A DNA stretch of 14,185 bases from JBNJEL01 sp051745835 (lineage in GTDB: Bacteria > Bacillota > Halanaerobiia > Halobacteroidales > Acetohalobiaceae), in contig JBNJEL010000045.1 in assembly GCA_051745835.1 (NCBI GenBank), positions 1 to 14,185 on the forward strand, given 5' to 3'. This document shows, piece by piece, positions 13,304 through 14,185 of the stretch. The translations under genes and the position numbers were made by a program. The stretch's first letter is position 1, and every line of letters starts with the position of its first letter. The notes under the pieces were generated by a model. It ran no database searches. It saw only the letters and a program-made list of their open reading frames with translations, and was not told the origin of the DNA.

Positions 13304-14185
13304 TCATTTACGTACCAACTTAGCTACTGATTCAATATGGTAGGTCTGTGGAAACATATCCACTGGCTGTACTTCCTCTACTTGATACTCATCCTCGGTT
13401 AAGATCTTCAAATCCCGCGCTAAACTGCTGGGGTTACAGGAAACATAGATAATCCGCTGCGGTTTTAACTCTAAAAAAGTTTCAAGCGTTGCTTCATGAC
13501 AGCCTTTCCGCGGTGGATCGACTACCACTACATCTAACTTAGCTCCTTCTTCTTGGAGAGCAGGTAGTCTATCGCGTACTTTACCTACGGAAAACTCCAC
13601 ATTATCGATTCCGTTCAGCTCAGCATTCTTTTGAGCATCGGTAACCGCTTCAGGAATTACTTCGATTCCTCGTACTCGCTTTGCCTCGCGAGCTAAGTAG
13701 AGTGAGATTGATCCAATACCACAGTAGGCATCTAAAACATACTCCTCACCGGTTAATTCCGCATACTCTAAGATCTGATCGTATAACTGCTCAGCTTGAA
13801 TCGTATTAACTTGAAAGAAGGAGCGCGGCGAGATCTGATACTTAAGCTCTCCAATATAATCAGTAATCTGAGCCTGTCCTGCTACAAGATAAGTCTCTGC
13901 ACCGAGAACAACATTAGTCTGCTGTTGATTGATATTTAAGTGAATACTGACTAACTCTGGAATCTCACTTAGTAATTCCTGAATAATCTGTTGCTGATGC
14001 GGTAGCCGCTTACCATTAACTACTAACACTAACATCGCCTGATTAGTACAGACACCGACCCGAACTACTAAATGCCGCAGTAAGCCACTTTGATCCTCTT
14101 CATCATAGATTGGAATCTCATACTTATCAATTAAATCAATCGTCTCTCTGACGATGCGGTTTATTAATTGGTGCTGAATCATACA
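13304..14185 (-). CDS. rlmD: 23S rRNA (uracil-5-)-methyltransferase, RlmD/RumA family, 5' end cut by window
   Basis: The C-terminal 293 residues of a SAM-dependent enzyme that methylates C5 of a uridine in 23S rRNA (some relatives act on tRNA). The reading frame stays open to the window edge, where CMIQHQLINRIV is an internal family block and its Met is not the start. Visible parts: YQISPRSFFQVN (about 113-124 from that Met), the SAM-binding LDAYCGIGSISLYLA (about 149-163), IEVIPEAV, the catalytic VVVDPPRKGC, and VSCNPSSLARDL with the nucleophilic Cys, ending DMFPQTYHIESVAKLVRK. The N-terminal TRAM domain and Fe-S cluster cysteines would lie outside. Clostridia often have several paralogs, so the target uridine is not certain. 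The arsR promoter starts 14 bp after its stop, and no terminator is visible. Confidence 0.92.
   Translation of the reverse strand, partial: CMIQHQLINRIVRETIDLIDKYEIPIYDEEDQSGLLRHLVVRVGVCTNQAMLVLVVNGKRLPHQQQIIQELLSEIPELVSIHLNINQQQTNVVLGAETYLVAGQAQITDYIGELKYQISPRSFFQVNTIQAEQLYDQILEYAELTGEEYVLDAYCGIGSISLYLAREAKRVRGIEVIPEAVTDAQKNAELNGIDNVEFSVGKVRDRLPALQEEGAKLDVVVVDPPRKGCHEATLETFLELKPQRIIYVSCNPSSLARDLKILTEDEYQVEEVQPVDMFPQTYHIESVAKLVRK

Noticed and set aside
1..14185. CRISPR arrays, insertion sequences, prophage genes, tRNA or rRNA genes
   Set aside because: No spaced direct-repeat array, transposase or integrase, and no tRNA- or rRNA-like sequence was seen; the window looks like ordinary chromosome.

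Overview
The window is AT-rich bacterial DNA. Its proteins are acidic (aconitase and the CoA-disulfide reductase are full of Glu/Asp), there are Clostridia-type AGGAGG ribosome binding sites, and several genes are clostridial in style. I infer an anaerobic, halophilic Firmicute of the Halanaerobiales/Halobacteroidaceae kind, perhaps close to Acetohalobium. That placement is inference, not a database result. Most genes are on the minus strand; only a small ferredoxin and a ZIP transporter are on the plus strand.

Layout. 1-221: N-terminal part of an Rrf2-family regulator with a near-consensus promoter that contains a palindromic operator. 434-937: nitroreductase. 1085-1483: small exported DUF2680-like protein, preceded by four 11-bp-phased direct repeats. 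1588-3950: a c-di-GMP gene pair, an EAL-HDOD protein followed by a membrane 5TMR-GGDEF cyclase. 4162-4329: 2[4Fe-4S] ferredoxin on the plus strand. 4387-4662: convergent to it, a HesB/IscA-like gene with an in-frame UGA at the conserved Cys position and a SECIS-like hairpin just downstream, so a probable selenoprotein. 5063-7174: thiD-thiC behind a TPP riboswitch and attenuator. 7536-8345: ZupT-type metal transporter. 8411-10933: aconitase B. 11028-12797: CoA-disulfide reductase with a rhodanese domain. 12912-13193: ArsR-family repressor. 13304-14185: 5'-truncated RlmD-type rRNA uracil methyltransferase.

How the parts relate. Iron-sulfur and thiol chemistry recurs: the Rrf2 regulator with an IscR-like site, the ferredoxin, the HesB-like selenoprotein, the radical-SAM enzyme ThiC, the Fe-S enzyme aconitase, and an ArsR/CoA-disulfide-reductase-rhodanese pair that looks like a persulfide or thiol-redox module. 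ThiD and ThiC together make the pyrimidine half of thiamine, and TPP shuts them off by transcription termination. The two c-di-GMP proteins could make and degrade or sense the same messenger.

The most notable item is the selenoprotein gene. It does not appear as a single open reading frame because UGA is read as stop, so an automatic annotation would probably miss it or split it. No CRISPR array, insertion sequence, tRNA or rRNA was seen.
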